From Desulfobulbus oralis (GTDB lineage: Bacteria > Desulfobacterota > Desulfobulbia > Desulfobulbales > Desulfobulbaceae): 64,000 nt of DNA. The stretch is taken from contig NZ_CP021255.1 in NCBI RefSeq assembly GCF_002952055.1, positions 1,490,851 to 1,554,850 on the forward strand. The letters run 5' to 3'. The notes under the pieces are model-generated. The model saw only the letters and a list, made by a program, of their open reading frames with translations. It searched no databases and was not told the DNA's origin. Position numbers and translations under genes: made by a program. This document shows, in pieces, positions 43,363 through 52,305 of this stretch. The number at the start of each line of letters is the position of its first letter. The stretch's first letter is position 1.

Positions 43363-45474
43363 ATGGCAGAGAGGAAAACAAGGGCCCGCAGGAGTGGAGC
43401 GAAAACAGGCTCGCAGGCGAGTACGGGCGCGTGGTGGAAGAGCACGGAGCCCGAGGAAGAAATGCCGGCCTCAGAGGCTGGTCAAAAATCCTCGGATCAG
43501 ACCGGGCCTGGACAGGGTGGCCAGGAGGAGGCCGGGAAAACGCCTCGCCGCCCCGCCGGACGCCGGAAAAAAAAGGCAGCCGCTGCCGACTCCGACTCAG
43601 GAGCATCAGTCGCGGCTGGGGGGGAGCCGGCGCAGGCCGTTCCGCCCGCCCCCCTGTCCGCAGAAGCGCCGGAAACTGTGGGCGGCAGTGGCGCCGGGCT
43701 CGAGGCGGAGAGCGCCGAAGTGGCGGATGTCGCTGCAGAGCCTCCTCCGCCCGAGCCCAAGGAGGCGGCGGTGCGGGCCTCCAGGAAGCCCCGCCATGGG
43801 CACAGGCGGGGCAAAAAGACCGAAACCCCTGCTCCCGAATCCGGGGCTGGCGGAGCAGTTCCGGACACTGTCCTGGTGGCCGAAGCCCCGGCGCCGGAAG
43901 TCCCCGCTTCAGAAGAGGCGTCTTCCGAGCCATCGGCCGTCAGCCATGACCCCGAGGCCGTGTACAAGCTTCTGGTCAACGCCGAGGAACCCGAGGAGTG
44001 CCGGGTGGCGCTGCTGGAAAACGGCCGTTTGGAATCCTTCCACGTTTCCAACGTCGAACGCGAAGCCACCAGAAACAACATTTACAAGGGCCGCATCGTT
44101 TCCATCGAGGCCAATCTGCAGGTCGCCTTTGTGGACATCGGCACTGGCCGCAACGCCTTTTTGCCTTTCAGCGAAATCCATCCGGAATACTACCGCGAGA
44201 ATTTGAGCGACCGCGTGCGCGAGCTGGTGAACCAGCAGCAGTGGAAAAAGCTCAAGATCGAAGAGGTCATGCAAAAGGGCCAGGAAGTGCTGGTGCAGGT
44301 CGTGAAGGAGGTGACCGGCAACAAGGGGGCGAGCGTCACCACCTATCTGTCCCTGCCGGGTCGCTGCCTGGTGTTGTTGCCTGGCAGTGACAGTGCGGGC
44401 ATTTCCCGCAAGATCACAGGCGAAGAGCGCCGCGGTGCATTGCGGGAAATGATGGGCGAGCTGGAGCTGCCCGAAGGCATCGGCTACATCGTGCGCACCG
44501 CCAGTGTGGACATCAACCAGAGCAATTTGAAAGAGGATCTGGACCGCCTGCTCAGCCTGTGGGAGCAGATTCGTGGCCGGGGCCAGACCGTCGAGTCGCC
44601 GGCCCTCATCTATCAGGAGCAGGACACGGTAGTGCGTTTTTTGCGGGACCATTTTTTTCCGGAGATTCAGGAAATTGTGGTGGACACCGAAGCAACGCTC
44701 CAGCAGGTGCGGGACTTCATCCAGCAACTGCCGGCAGAGCAGCGCAGAGTGCGGGTACGGCAGCACAAGGGCGTAAAGCCCATCTTCAACCAGCACAACA
44801 TCGAAGAGCAGATCGAGTCCATTTACCGGCCCCAGGTTCCGCTGCCCTCCGGCGGCTCCATTGTCATCGATCCGACCGAGGCGCTGGTGGCCATTGACGT
44901 CAACTCGGGCCGCACCTCCAAGAACAGCGACTTTGAAGACAGCATCTTTCAGGCCAATATGGAGGCGGCGGAAGAACTGGCCCGCCAGCTCCGGCTGCGC
45001 GACCTGGGCGGACTCATTGTGGTGGATTTCATCGACATGCGCAACAAGAAGCACATCCAGGAAGTGGAGCGCCAGGTCAAGGCGAGCATGAAGCGCGACA
45101 AGGCCAAGGTGGATGTCAGCCGCATTTCCCGCTTTGGTCTGATGCAGATTTCCCGCCAGAAGATGGGCGCCCCCACGGCCAAGGGCAGCTATATCGTCTG
45201 CCCCCACTGTCAGGGCCGGGGCGTGGTGCGCTCGGTGGAAACGCTGGCGCTCTTCTATCTGCGTCGCATCCAGACCGGCATCATCAGGAAGAAGGTCGCC
45301 CGGGTGGAATGCCGCTTTCCGCTGGAGGTGGCGCAGTACCTGTTGAACCGGAAAAAGGAGGAGCTGGTGGCCCTGGAGCGGCAGCACAATGCGGCCATTG
45401 ACATTATCGTGCGACCCGACATGCGACCCATGGAAAACGAGATGGAATTTTTGGGCGCGAAAAACGTGGTCTGA
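43363..45474 (+). CDS. Ribonuclease E/G with long disordered N-terminal extension
   Basis: 703 aa. About the first 200 residues are low-complexity, rich in Ala, Pro, Glu, Arg and Lys, and not part of the catalytic fold. The RNase E/G core starts near DPEAVYKLLV. The S1 domain has NIYKGRIVSIEANLQVAFVD. The DNase I-like site has VAIDVNSGR and LIVVDFIDMR, which give the two metal-binding Asp. The zinc link is IVCPHCQGRG. The enzyme cleaves 5'-monophosphorylated RNA for rRNA processing and mRNA decay. ATG 43363 follows AAGGAGCAGC. No C-terminal degradosome scaffold is present. Confidence 0.94.
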   Translation: MAERKTRARRSGAKTGSQASTGAWWKSTEPEEEMPASEAGQKSSDQTGPGQGGQEEAGKTPRRPAGRRKKKAAAADSDSGASVAAGGEPAQAVPPAPLSAEAPETVGGSGAGLEAESAEVADVAAEPPPPEPKEAAVRASRKPRHGHRRGKKTETPAPESGAGGAVPDTVLVAEAPAPEVPASEEASSEPSAVSHDPEAVYKLLVNAEEPEECRVALLENGRLESFHVSNVEREATRNNIYKGRIVSIEANLQVAFVDIGTGRNAFLPFSEIHPEYYRENLSDRVRELVNQQQWKKLKIEEVMQKGQEVLVQVVKEVTGNKGASVTTYLSLPGRCLVLLPGSDSAGISRKITGEERRGALREMMGELELPEGIGYIVRTASVDINQSNLKEDLDRLLSLWEQIRGRGQTVESPALIYQEQDTVVRFLRDHFFPEIQEIVVDTEATLQQVRDFIQQLPAEQRRVRVRQHKGVKPIFNQHNIEEQIESIYRPQVPLPSGGSIVIDPTEALVAIDVNSGRTSKNSDFEDSIFQANMEAAEELARQLRLRDLGGLIVVDFIDMRNKKHIQEVERQVKASMKRDKAKVDVSRISRFGLMQISRQKMGAPTAKGSYIVCPHCQGRGVVRSVETLALFYLRRIQTGIIRKKVARVECRFPLEVAQYLLNRKKEELVALERQHNAAIDIIVRPDMRPMENEMEFLGAKNVV

Positions 45475-45493
45475 TTGCACTGCCGGACAGGAT

Positions 45494-45529
45494 AAAGGCC
45501 GATTCCGTTTTGGGAGTCGGCCTTTTTTT
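45494..45529 (+). terminator. Rho-independent terminator after RNase E/G
   Basis: A 13-bp stem AAAGGCCGATTCC / GGAGTCGGCCTTT (one G-T pair) is followed by a T run, 20 nt after the stop codon. Confidence 0.85.
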
Positions 45530-45641
45530 GTTCGGTTGCGCGGCAGATCGAGGTGTTTTGTTGCGCAGCTTCGGTGGTGCAATCGCAGCAACACTGTGTT
45601 CGTATGCCACATCCAGGGGGATGGCCCTCTTTGCTCATCGC

Positions 45642-46511
45642 TCAGGTGAAGATGCAGGTGCGGTTCTGGTAGACCAGCACCTGATGCCGCAGGTGGTGCC
45701 AGACGGCACGGGACAGCACCAGCTTTTCCAGGTCCCGGCCCTTGCGCACCAGATCGGCTACCGAATCCCGGTGGCTTACGCGGATGATGTCCTGGGCGAT
45801 GATGGGCCCGCAGTCCAGTTCGGCGGTGACGTAGTGGCTGGTGGCGCCGATCACCTTGACCCCGCGTTCGTAGGCCTGGTGATAGGGCTTGGCGCCGGGA
45901 AAGGCGGGCAAGAAGGAGTGATGGATGTTGATGATGCGGTTCGGGTAGTGGCGCACGAAATCTTCTGAGAGGATCTGCATGTAACGGGCCAGCACGATGA
46001 AACCCACCTGGTGTTTCCGGAGCAGTTCGAGCTGGGCCGCTTCCTGCTCGGCCTTGTTTTCCCGTGTCATGTCGAAGTGGGCAAAGCCCACGCCAAACTG
46101 CCGGGCCACCGGCTCCAGGTCCTGGTGATTGCTGACGATGAGCGGGATCTCCGCCCGGATTTCCTGGGACTTCCAGCGGGCCAGGATGTCAAAGAGGCAG
46201 TGGGGCAGCCTGGACACAAAGAGCGCCATGCGCGGTATTTCCGAGGAAAAGTGCAGTTCCCATTCCATTTGATAACGCTGGCCGATGAGCACATCAAAAT
46301 ATTCGCCGATTTTTTCCCGGGGAATGACGAATTCCGCCAGGTCCCACTCGATCCGCATGAAGAAAGCGCCTGTGACCTCGTCCACGTGCTGATCGAGGAA
46401 GATGATATTGCCGTTGTTTTTGCAAATGAATTCGCTCACCACGGCGATAATGCCCCTTTTGTCCGGGCAGTGCATGAGCAGAATGGCGGATGCTTTCGAA
46501 TCGGTACACAT
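45642..46511 (-). CDS. purU: Formyltetrahydrofolate deformylase
   Basis: 289 aa. An N-terminal ACT domain (ASAILLMHCPDKRGIIAVVS) precedes a formyltransferase-fold catalytic domain with PLIVSNHQDLE, NIHHSFLPAFPGAKPYHQA (catalytic His region) and ATSHYVTAELDCGPIIAQD (catalytic Asp). PurU hydrolyses 10-formyl-THF to formate and THF, balancing C1 pools and feeding formate to PurT. It lies 27 nt after the upstream M20 peptidase gene on the same strand. Confidence 0.95.
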   Translation of the reverse strand: MCTDSKASAILLMHCPDKRGIIAVVSEFICKNNGNIIFLDQHVDEVTGAFFMRIEWDLAEFVIPREKIGEYFDVLIGQRYQMEWELHFSSEIPRMALFVSRLPHCLFDILARWKSQEIRAEIPLIVSNHQDLEPVARQFGVGFAHFDMTRENKAEQEAAQLELLRKHQVGFIVLARYMQILSEDFVRHYPNRIINIHHSFLPAFPGAKPYHQAYERGVKVIGATSHYVTAELDCGPIIAQDIIRVSHRDSVADLVRKGRDLEKLVLSRAVWHHLRHQVLVYQNRTCIFT

Positions 46512-46538
46512 GGCAATGAAAGATTGGGGTTGCGGCCG

Positions 46539-47684
46539 TCAAAACGGCACTTCTGTGAGCAGGGCCAGCACCAGCCGGGTGAGGGCCTGCAGATCGGCAA
46601 GTGACAGTTGCTCGTCCGTGGCATGGACATTGGTCATGCCCGTGGCCACCACGGCTGTGGCCAGCCCTTTGCCATTAAAGATATTGGCGTCGCTGCCGCC
46701 GCCGGAGGCGGTATGGGCGAGCGGCATCTGAACCAGCCCGGCCGCCTGGTCGATGCGGCAGAGGAGCGGAGCATCGTCCGCAAGCCTCATGGCCGGGAAT
46801 TCCTGTTCTATCTGCACCGCAATTCCGGGCCTGCCCCGGGCCTCGCCGCTGGGGTCGCACCACAGACCGCCGGTATCGACAAAGCGGTCCTTGATGGCGC
46901 GGCTCAGTTGCTCCAGCGTTTTCGGGTTGTGGCTGCGCACCTCGCCTTCGATCACAACCTGGTCGGGTACAATGTTGGTGGCCAGCCCGCCCCGAATGGT
47001 GCCGAAGTTGACAGTGCTCTCGTCGTCAATCCGGCCGCAGGGCATGTCGGCGAGCGCCTTTGCGGCGAGCATGATGGCGTTCACCCCCCATTCCGGATGC
47101 AGACCGGCGTGGGCCGCGAGGCCAGAAACCGTGGCGGTCAGCCGATTCATGGCCGGCGCCCTGGTGATGACTTCGCCAAAGCCGCTGCCATCCAGCGCAT
47201 AGCCTTCCCGGGCCATAAGCGTTTTCGGGTCAAAGGCCTTGGCGCCCAGCAGGCCGATTTCCTCGCAGGTGGTGAAGACAAATTCCACCGGCCGGTGCGG
47301 CGCGCCCGTGTCCGCCAGGACGCGCATGGCCTCGATGCAGGCCGCAATGCCGGATTTGTCGTCGCCGCCCAGAATGGTGTCGCCGCTGCTGGTGAACAGA
47401 TCGCCCCTGCGCTGCACCCTGATGCCCTGTGCGGGCGTGACCGTATCCATGTGGCAGGCAAAAAAGATGGCGGGCCTGGGCAGCGTGCCCTTGAAGCGTA
47501 CGAGCAGGTTGCCGCAATCCGCGCCGGTCTCTTTGGCCGATCTGTCCTCGCCTATATAATCTGCATGCAGCTCCTTGAAGCGCTCCTGCAGACGGCGGCA
47601 CAGCCCGGCCTCGCTGCGGGAAGGGCTTGCGATTTCGCACAGGGTGACGAATTCCTGCGCCAGCCTTTCGGCATCAGGCTCCAT
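46539..47684 (-). CDS. M20-family metallopeptidase (PepT-like)
   Basis: 381 aa. Two-metal M20 motifs are present: FFACHMDTVTP (His/Asp ligands), LGGDDKSGIAA (bridging Asp), FTTCEEIGLLGA (catalytic Glu pair) and the final ligand in HTASGGGSDANIF. The lid/dimerisation domain lies between. These enzymes remove N-terminal residues from tri- or dipeptides. ATG 47682-47684 has GGAGG 5 nt upstream and overlaps the ispDF stop by 11 nt. The frame is open further upstream but overlaps ispDF more. Confidence 0.9.
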   Translation of the reverse strand: MEPDAERLAQEFVTLCEIASPSRSEAGLCRRLQERFKELHADYIGEDRSAKETGADCGNLLVRFKGTLPRPAIFFACHMDTVTPAQGIRVQRRGDLFTSSGDTILGGDDKSGIAACIEAMRVLADTGAPHRPVEFVFTTCEEIGLLGAKAFDPKTLMAREGYALDGSGFGEVITRAPAMNRLTATVSGLAAHAGLHPEWGVNAIMLAAKALADMPCGRIDDESTVNFGTIRGGLATNIVPDQVVIEGEVRSHNPKTLEQLSRAIKDRFVDTGGLWCDPSGEARGRPGIAVQIEQEFPAMRLADDAPLLCRIDQAAGLVQMPLAHTASGGGSDANIFNGKGLATAVVATGMTNVHATDEQLSLADLQALTRLVLALLTEVPF

Positions 47685-48885
47685 GATTTTCCTCCAACAA
47701 GACCACGGCATGGGCGGCAATGCCTTCGCCCCGGCCGGTATAGCCCAGTTGTTCCGTGGTGCTGGCCTTGACATTGAAGCGTGTACTTGCCGCGTGGCAG
47801 GCCTGGGCCAGGTTCGCCTGCATCCGGCCCAGATGCGGGGCCAGTTTCGGTTTTTGGCAGATGATGCTGATATCGGCGTTGGCCAGGCGCATGCCGCGGC
47901 TGGCGGCCATTTGCCACACTGTGGCCAGGAGTTTCAGACTGTCCGCGTCTCTGTAACGGGCATCGCTGTCCGGGAAATGGCGGCCAATGTCGCCAAGCGC
48001 CAGCGCGCCCAGAAGGGCATCCATAAGGGCGTGGCAGACTACGTCGGCGTCCGAGTGGCCCAAAAGGCCCAGGGGGTGGTCGATGGTCACCCCGCCCAAA
48101 ATCAGTTTGCGGCCGGCAACAAGCCGGTGCACATCAAATCCGTGGCCGATTCTCATGCCTGTGCCTTTCGCCTGATTGCCTGCGTTCAGAAGGACCCGGG
48201 CCAGCAGCAGGTCTTCCGGTCTGGTGATTTTCAGATTCCTTCTCGAGCCTGCCACAGTATGCACGGCAATGCCCGCGTGTTCAAGAAGCGCGGCCTCGTC
48301 GGTGGCCTGAAAACCGTCTTTTTCGGCGAGCGCATAGGCCTGGATCAGGAGCTCCCGGCGCGCGGCCTGCGGGGTTTGCGCCTGCCAGAGACGGCTCCTG
48401 TCCAGCGTGGCCACAATGCGGCCATCCTGGACGGCCTTGATGGTATCAACCAGGGGCAGGGCCGCAATGGCGGCGCCAAAACGGTCGGCACATGCCAGAC
48501 AGTTTTGCGCCAGCTCCGCATCCGCCAGGGGACGGGCCGCATCGTGCACCAGAACAAGGGGCAGGGCAGGGGAGAGCGCCATCAGCCCGGCCCGCACCGA
48601 ATCCTGCCGGCTTGCGCCGCCTGCGGTAAAATGCAGGCAGGGCCGCCTTTCAGGTGGAAGCAAGTTGCGGCAGACGGCCTCGCAGTCGGCGAGCCAATCT
48701 CCAGGCGCCACCACCACGATTTCGGCGATCCCGGGCACCTGGAGCAAGACCTCGCAGCTCCGTACCAGTATGGGCACGCCATTCAAAGGCAGAAGCTGTT
48801 TGGGCCGGTCTGCGGCCATGCGACTGCCTGAACCGCCTGCGGCCAGAATCGCGCCGCAGGACAAAACCGTCTCTGGAGTCATCAT
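47674..48885 (-). CDS. ispDF: Bifunctional IspD/IspF enzyme of the MEP pathway
   Basis: 403 aa fusion. The IspD half (about 1-230) has AILAAGGSGSRMAADRPKQ, VLVHDAARPL and TDEAALLEHAG. The IspF half (about 244-403) starts MRIGHGFDVHRL with metal ligands in DVH, GHSDADVV and DIGRHFPDSD, ending TTEQLGYTGRGEGIAAHA. It makes CDP-methylerythritol and then converts CDP-ME 2-phosphate to the cyclic diphosphate for isoprenoid synthesis. Fusion of the two non-consecutive steps is known in several proteobacterial groups. ATG 48883-48885 is just downstream of rnpB. Confidence 0.95.
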   Translation of the reverse strand: MMTPETVLSCGAILAAGGSGSRMAADRPKQLLPLNGVPILVRSCEVLLQVPGIAEIVVVAPGDWLADCEAVCRNLLPPERRPCLHFTAGGASRQDSVRAGLMALSPALPLVLVHDAARPLADAELAQNCLACADRFGAAIAALPLVDTIKAVQDGRIVATLDRSRLWQAQTPQAARRELLIQAYALAEKDGFQATDEAALLEHAGIAVHTVAGSRRNLKITRPEDLLLARVLLNAGNQAKGTGMRIGHGFDVHRLVAGRKLILGGVTIDHPLGLLGHSDADVVCHALMDALLGALALGDIGRHFPDSDARYRDADSLKLLATVWQMAASRGMRLANADISIICQKPKLAPHLGRMQANLAQACHAASTRFNVKASTTEQLGYTGRGEGIAAHAVVLLEENHGA

Positions 48886-48894
48886 GAAAAAGGG

Positions 48895-49259
48895 GTGGGC
48901 TGTAAGCCGAATTCTGTCCCGGCCCGCGCCTTGCGGCGGGGCCGGCCATGATCATTTAACTGGAATGCCGGTCACCCGGCATCTCGTGCAACCTACCCGG
49001 AGGCATCGGACGGGCCGCCCTCGATCGCCTCCCTATTTGGTCTTGCACCCGGTGGGGTTTACCATGCCCCGACTGTCGCCAGCCGGGCGGTGAGCTCTTG
49101 CCTCGCCATTTCACCCTTGCCTGTGAACCGCGGTTCCATCGGCGGTGTCATTTCTGTGGCACTTTCCCCTGGTTACCCAGCGTTCGCGTTACGAACCACC
49201 GTGCCCTGTGGTGTTCGGACTTTCCTCTCCAGCCCGAGCCGGAGCGATCATGCGCCCAC
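48895..49259 (-). ncRNA. rnpB: RNase P RNA, bacterial type A
   Basis: About 365 nt. The terminal P1 helix pairs GTGGGC (49254-49259 on minus) with GCCCAC (48895-48900). Universal segments are present on the minus strand: GAGGAAAGTCC near the 5' end, GGGTGAAA, and AGAATTCGGCTTACAG at the 3' end. It is the catalytic RNA for tRNA 5' maturation. Confidence 0.95.
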
Positions 49260-49317
49260 CCACAAGCCTGAAAAGCGGAAAAAGACGGAGTGCCGGGGCA
49301 CCGCGTCAAAATAAAGT

Positions 49318-49920
49318 TTATATGTTGGGCTGCCCGGCCTGATACTGGTCGATGCCCGCATTGGCCAGCGCATCTGCCGTCTGGTTCTGCGTGCGGGGCA
49401 CATGGCGCACCTGCCAGGCGTCGAAGCGGGCCAGCAGGGTTTTGGCCTCCTGGTAGAGCGGCAGCAACTGTTCGTGTCTGACCTTGTACCTGCCCTCAAG
49501 CTGCCGCACGATCAGCTCGGAATCCATGCAGAGCGAAAGTCGCCCGCAGCCCTGGCGCAGGGCCTCTTTCAGGCCGGCGATGAGGGCTTTGTACTCTGCC
49601 GCGTTATTGGTGCAGAGACCCAGGTAGGTCGAGATGCGCTGTAGTTCGGCGCCATCTGCCGCCAAAAGCAGGGCGCCTGCTCCGGCAGGGCCCGGATTGC
49701 CCCTGGATGCGCCATCGGTAAAGAGCTGGCACCAGCCGGCCGGCGCCCCGGGGGCATCGGATGCGGCCAGCGTCTTCGAGCTTTTTCCCCTTGTCCCCCT
49801 CAGGACGCTTAGGATGGCTGCCGGCTCGTATTCCGGAAACATTTGAGCCAGCCAGGCCTCGTCCAGCTTTTCCGCCAGCCTCCGACAGATGCTTTCCCGG
49901 CCGGGCAGCTTATTCGGCAA
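49318..49920 (-). CDS. rnhA: Ribonuclease HI family protein with N-terminal extension
   Basis: 200 aa from a TTG at 49918-49920, which has GGAGGAGG 6 nt upstream and overlaps the preceding stop codon. The RNase H core begins with LFTDGASRGNPGPAGAG (first Asp), then LCTNNAAEYKALIAGL (Glu) and LCMDSELIVRQLEG (Asp), ending QNQTADALANAG. The 55-residue N-terminal part looks helical and precedes the core. The enzyme removes RNA from RNA-DNA hybrids. The core is closer to the ATHL-type RnhA of many anaerobes than to E. coli RnhA, by eye. Confidence 0.9.
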   Translation of the reverse strand: MPNKLPGRESICRRLAEKLDEAWLAQMFPEYEPAAILSVLRGTRGKSSKTLAASDAPGAPAGWCQLFTDGASRGNPGPAGAGALLLAADGAELQRISTYLGLCTNNAAEYKALIAGLKEALRQGCGRLSLCMDSELIVRQLEGRYKVRHEQLLPLYQEAKTLLARFDAWQVRHVPRTQNQTADALANAGIDQYQAGQPNI

Positions 49921-50668
49921 GCGGGGCCTCCTCCAGTTCCGGCGTGGCCGCCTCGTCCTCCGCTGGAGTTTCATAGTACAGAATTCGCTGGCAGGTTGGG
50001 CAGATATTGAGCTTGTCTCCCTTTATCACCTCGTTGACCTGCTGGGGCGGCAGGGTCATGTGACAGCCCGTGCAGACGCTGTCCTTGACGGCTACCACGG
50101 CCAGACCCTCGCGCTTGAGCATCAGTTTGTCGTAGCGCTTCATCAGCTCCTGCGGCACGTCTTTGGCGTATGCGGCGCGCTCGCCGTCAATGCCCTTTTT
50201 TGCCGCATTCAGGCGTTTGATTTCCTTGGCATTCCGCTGCTGGGCCCCGGCAAGCTCGGCTGCTTCGTTTTCGCAGCGGCCTGCCAGTTCCTCGGCGTCC
50301 CTGCCCAGTTGCTCCAGTTGCTCGATGAACTGGAGCGCCCGTTCCTCCGTAGTCTTGGCCAGCTTCTTGCTGTCCTCGATTTCCTTGAGCAGGGCCTGAT
50401 GCTCGCGGCTGGTCTGCACCAGCAGCATCCTGTTCTGGCTCTCCTTCATGCGGGCATTCGCCCCTTCGTGTTCAGTCTGATTTTCCTGCTGTTTTTGGGT
50501 GAGCAGCTCTATTTTCACCTTCAGGGCCGCCAGCTTTTCCTGCTCCGCCTGAATGGCCTGCTTCCGCTTGACCGTATCTGCCTCGCATCTGGCGATGGCC
50601 TGGTCAAATCCGGCAAGCTCGCTGTCAAGTTTTTGCAGGCTGATGAGTTTTTCCATGTCTTCGTTCAA
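49910..50668 (-). CDS. Coiled-coil zinc-ribbon protein (CT398/DUF164-like)
   Basis: About 252 aa. Long coiled coils dominate residues 1-180, for example KRKQAIQAEQEKLAALKVKI. A C4 zinc ribbon follows: VCTGCHMTLPPQ and NICPTCQRILY. A TTG start at 50666-50668 best fits AAGGAG 6 nt before it; ATG 50654-50656 is the alternative. The family has no firmly known function; homologues sit beside nif3 as here. It overlaps the RNase H start and follows nif3 by about 40 nt, so the three genes form one operon. Confidence 0.88.
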   Translation of the reverse strand: MNEDMEKLISLQKLDSELAGFDQAIARCEADTVKRKQAIQAEQEKLAALKVKIELLTQKQQENQTEHEGANARMKESQNRMLLVQTSREHQALLKEIEDSKKLAKTTEERALQFIEQLEQLGRDAEELAGRCENEAAELAGAQQRNAKEIKRLNAAKKGIDGERAAYAKDVPQELMKRYDKLMLKREGLAVVAVKDSVCTGCHMTLPPQQVNEVIKGDKLNICPTCQRILYYETPAEDEAATPELEEAPLAE

Positions 50669-50707
50669 GGGTCTCTCCTTTGGTAAAAAACAGTACAAAA
50701 AGCAGGT

Positions 50708-51526
50708 TCAGGCGGCTGGCGGCCAGAGCAGGCCCAGAGGCGTTTTTTGTTCCGCCAGCCCAATCGGAATCTCCCAGTGGCGTTCGGCAAACAGCTCACG
50801 CAGCTCTCTGGCGAAGAGCGGCATGGCCGGATTTTCCGTGGGAAAATGTCCGGCATCCAGGATCCAGATGCCGGCGTCTTCGGCCCAGCGGGCCACGTGG
50901 TGTTTGACTTCGGCGGTAATATAGACGTCTGCGCCCTGAGACAGCGCCAGTTCGGCAAGTTCCGAACCCGAACCAGCGCAGAGCGCCACACAGTGGACTG
51001 TTTCGGGTCTCCGGCCCGCGGCGAGGATCCAGGGCGGAGCGCAGTGGGCGCGCAGCCTGGCCACCAGCTCCTCTGCACTGATGGCTGTGGCATAGGCGCC
51101 GATGCTGCCCAACCCGCAAATCGGGGCAAAACCGCGGCCTGCCGGCACCAGCGGGCGGAGCTTTTCCAGACCAAGAGCGGCGGCCAGTGAATGGCTGACG
51201 CCTTCTGCCGTCGAATCCAGGCTGGTGTGGCAGGCGATGACGCTGATGTTTTGCCGCATGGCTGCGGCCAGAAAGGCGCCTGTCGGCGTGTCGGTCAGCA
51301 GATGGCGTATCGGCTTGAAAATGGCAGGATGGTGGGTGATGATCAGATCCGCGCCAGTGGCTGCAGCCTGACGGGCCACAGACACGGAGGGGTCAAGGGC
51401 CAGCAGGATGCGGTGCACCTCCTGCTGCCGGGACCCGGCCAGAAGGCCAACATTGTCCCAGGATTCGGCCAGATCATCCGGCACCAGCCGCTGTATGGCC
51501 TCGTGTATGTCGTTTACAGTGGGCAT
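50708..51526 (-). CDS. Nif3-like dinuclear metal-centre protein (YbgI/DUF34 family)
   Basis: 272 aa. Metal-binding motifs include LIITHHPAIFKPIR, IACHTSLDS and the C-terminal DVYITAEVKHH and ILDAGHFPTE. A GTP cyclohydrolase 1 type 2 homologue annotation is common for this family, but biochemical role remains unsettled. First gene of a nif3 / zinc-ribbon / RNase H operon. ATG 51524-51526; the tRNA terminator lies just upstream. Confidence 0.92.
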   Translation of the reverse strand: MPTVNDIHEAIQRLVPDDLAESWDNVGLLAGSRQQEVHRILLALDPSVSVARQAAATGADLIITHHPAIFKPIRHLLTDTPTGAFLAAAMRQNISVIACHTSLDSTAEGVSHSLAAALGLEKLRPLVPAGRGFAPICGLGSIGAYATAISAEELVARLRAHCAPPWILAAGRRPETVHCVALCAGSGSELAELALSQGADVYITAEVKHHVARWAEDAGIWILDAGHFPTENPAMPLFARELRELFAERHWEIPIGLAEQKTPLGLLWPPAA

Positions 51527-51542
51527 ACTGCAGGGGGAAATG

Positions 51543-51573
51543 AAAAAAGGTACACCTTTTTGGGGTGTACCTT
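51543..51573 (-). terminator. Terminator downstream of the CAU tRNA
   Basis: A 10-bp perfect stem AAGGTACACC / GGTGTACCTT (51564-51573 / 51547-51556) with a 7-nt loop, followed on the minus strand by TTTT. Confidence 0.78.
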
Positions 51574-51697
51574 GGCAAAGCGGTCAGGCAGGGCAGGGTG
51601 TGAAAGGCGGAACAGCAGGATCCTGATGTTGGTGTAGCTGTTTCTTGCATCGAACATGAAGCAGTGGCATGCCGTCCGCAGGCATCCTCCCGGAAAA

Positions 51698-51774
51698 TGG
51701 TGGGCCCACCTGGACTCGAACCAGGGACCGACCGGTTATGAGCCGGTGGCTCTAACCAACTGAGCTATAGGCCC
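51698..51774 (-). tRNA. tRNA with anticodon CAU (tRNA-Met elongator or tRNA-Ile2)
   Basis: 77 nt with encoded CCA (51698-51700). The acceptor GGGCCTA/TGGGCCC with A73 resembles tRNA-Ile more than Met. The anticodon stem ACCGG/CCGGT encloses CTCATAA, anticodon CAT. The T loop is TTCGAGT. If Ile2, TilS would modify C34 to lysidine. The acceptor stem favours Ile2 but is not decisive. Confidence 0.9.
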
Positions 51775-52305
51775 GACCTGAACACGAAAAAAGCCTACTA
51801 TACCGATCTGCTGCAGGATGTCAAGTCTTCCGCAGGACAGGGACGGCCGGAGCACTCTGCCAAGGGTTCTTCGCCCCTGCGAGGTGGACCGCATCCGCTG
51901 TGCGCATGGGCCGGCACTGCCATGGACAGGGCGCAGCATGGGACAGGTCGGCGGGTACGGGGATGGCAACAATGCTATCATACTGATATTTTGTATTTGA
52001 TCCGCCGCAATGCAGGTGCGGCATGGCGCCTTGGCAAAAGAGCGCTTGACAGGGGAAGTGGAAGTTGGTAGACGGCAATATTACTTTGATATTAAAAATA
52101 TTATCCAGGTGCGCGGCAGAGTCATTGCATCTTAACTCGCAGCCAGGGCGATCCAGTTGCGACGCCAGGTGCTGTACCACCGCTCGGTGTCGGCGTTTCC
52201 GGTGAACGGGCGTTTACGGGCCTTGAGGGCAGGGAAGCCGGGGAGCGCAACCGCTCCCGATTCTCTGTCGCTTTTCCATTTCAATACAACGGGGGGGAGA
52301 AACAC
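51775..52305. other. Intergenic region upstream of nikA
   Basis: 531 nt without a supported gene. An imperfect inverted repeat TCATAC (51978-51983) / GTATTTGA (51993-52000) and an AT-rich segment at 52076-52105 lie before nikA and could be regulator sites. It does not match the NikR operator (GTATGA-N16-TCATAC) in orientation. A minus-strand frame crossing 52132-52300 continues antisense to nikA and was not accepted. Confidence 0.45.
52046..52074 (+). promoter_or_regulatory. Candidate promoter for the nik operon
   Basis: TTGACA at 52046-52051, 17-nt spacer, TAGACG at 52069-52074. The -35 is perfect, the -10 weak, which would suit an activated promoter. Confidence 0.38.

Noticed and set aside
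51978-52000. Inverted repeat TCATAC / GTATTTGA as a NikR operator
   Set aside because: The half-sites are in the opposite order and the spacing is 9 rather than 16 nt, so it does not match the NikR consensus.
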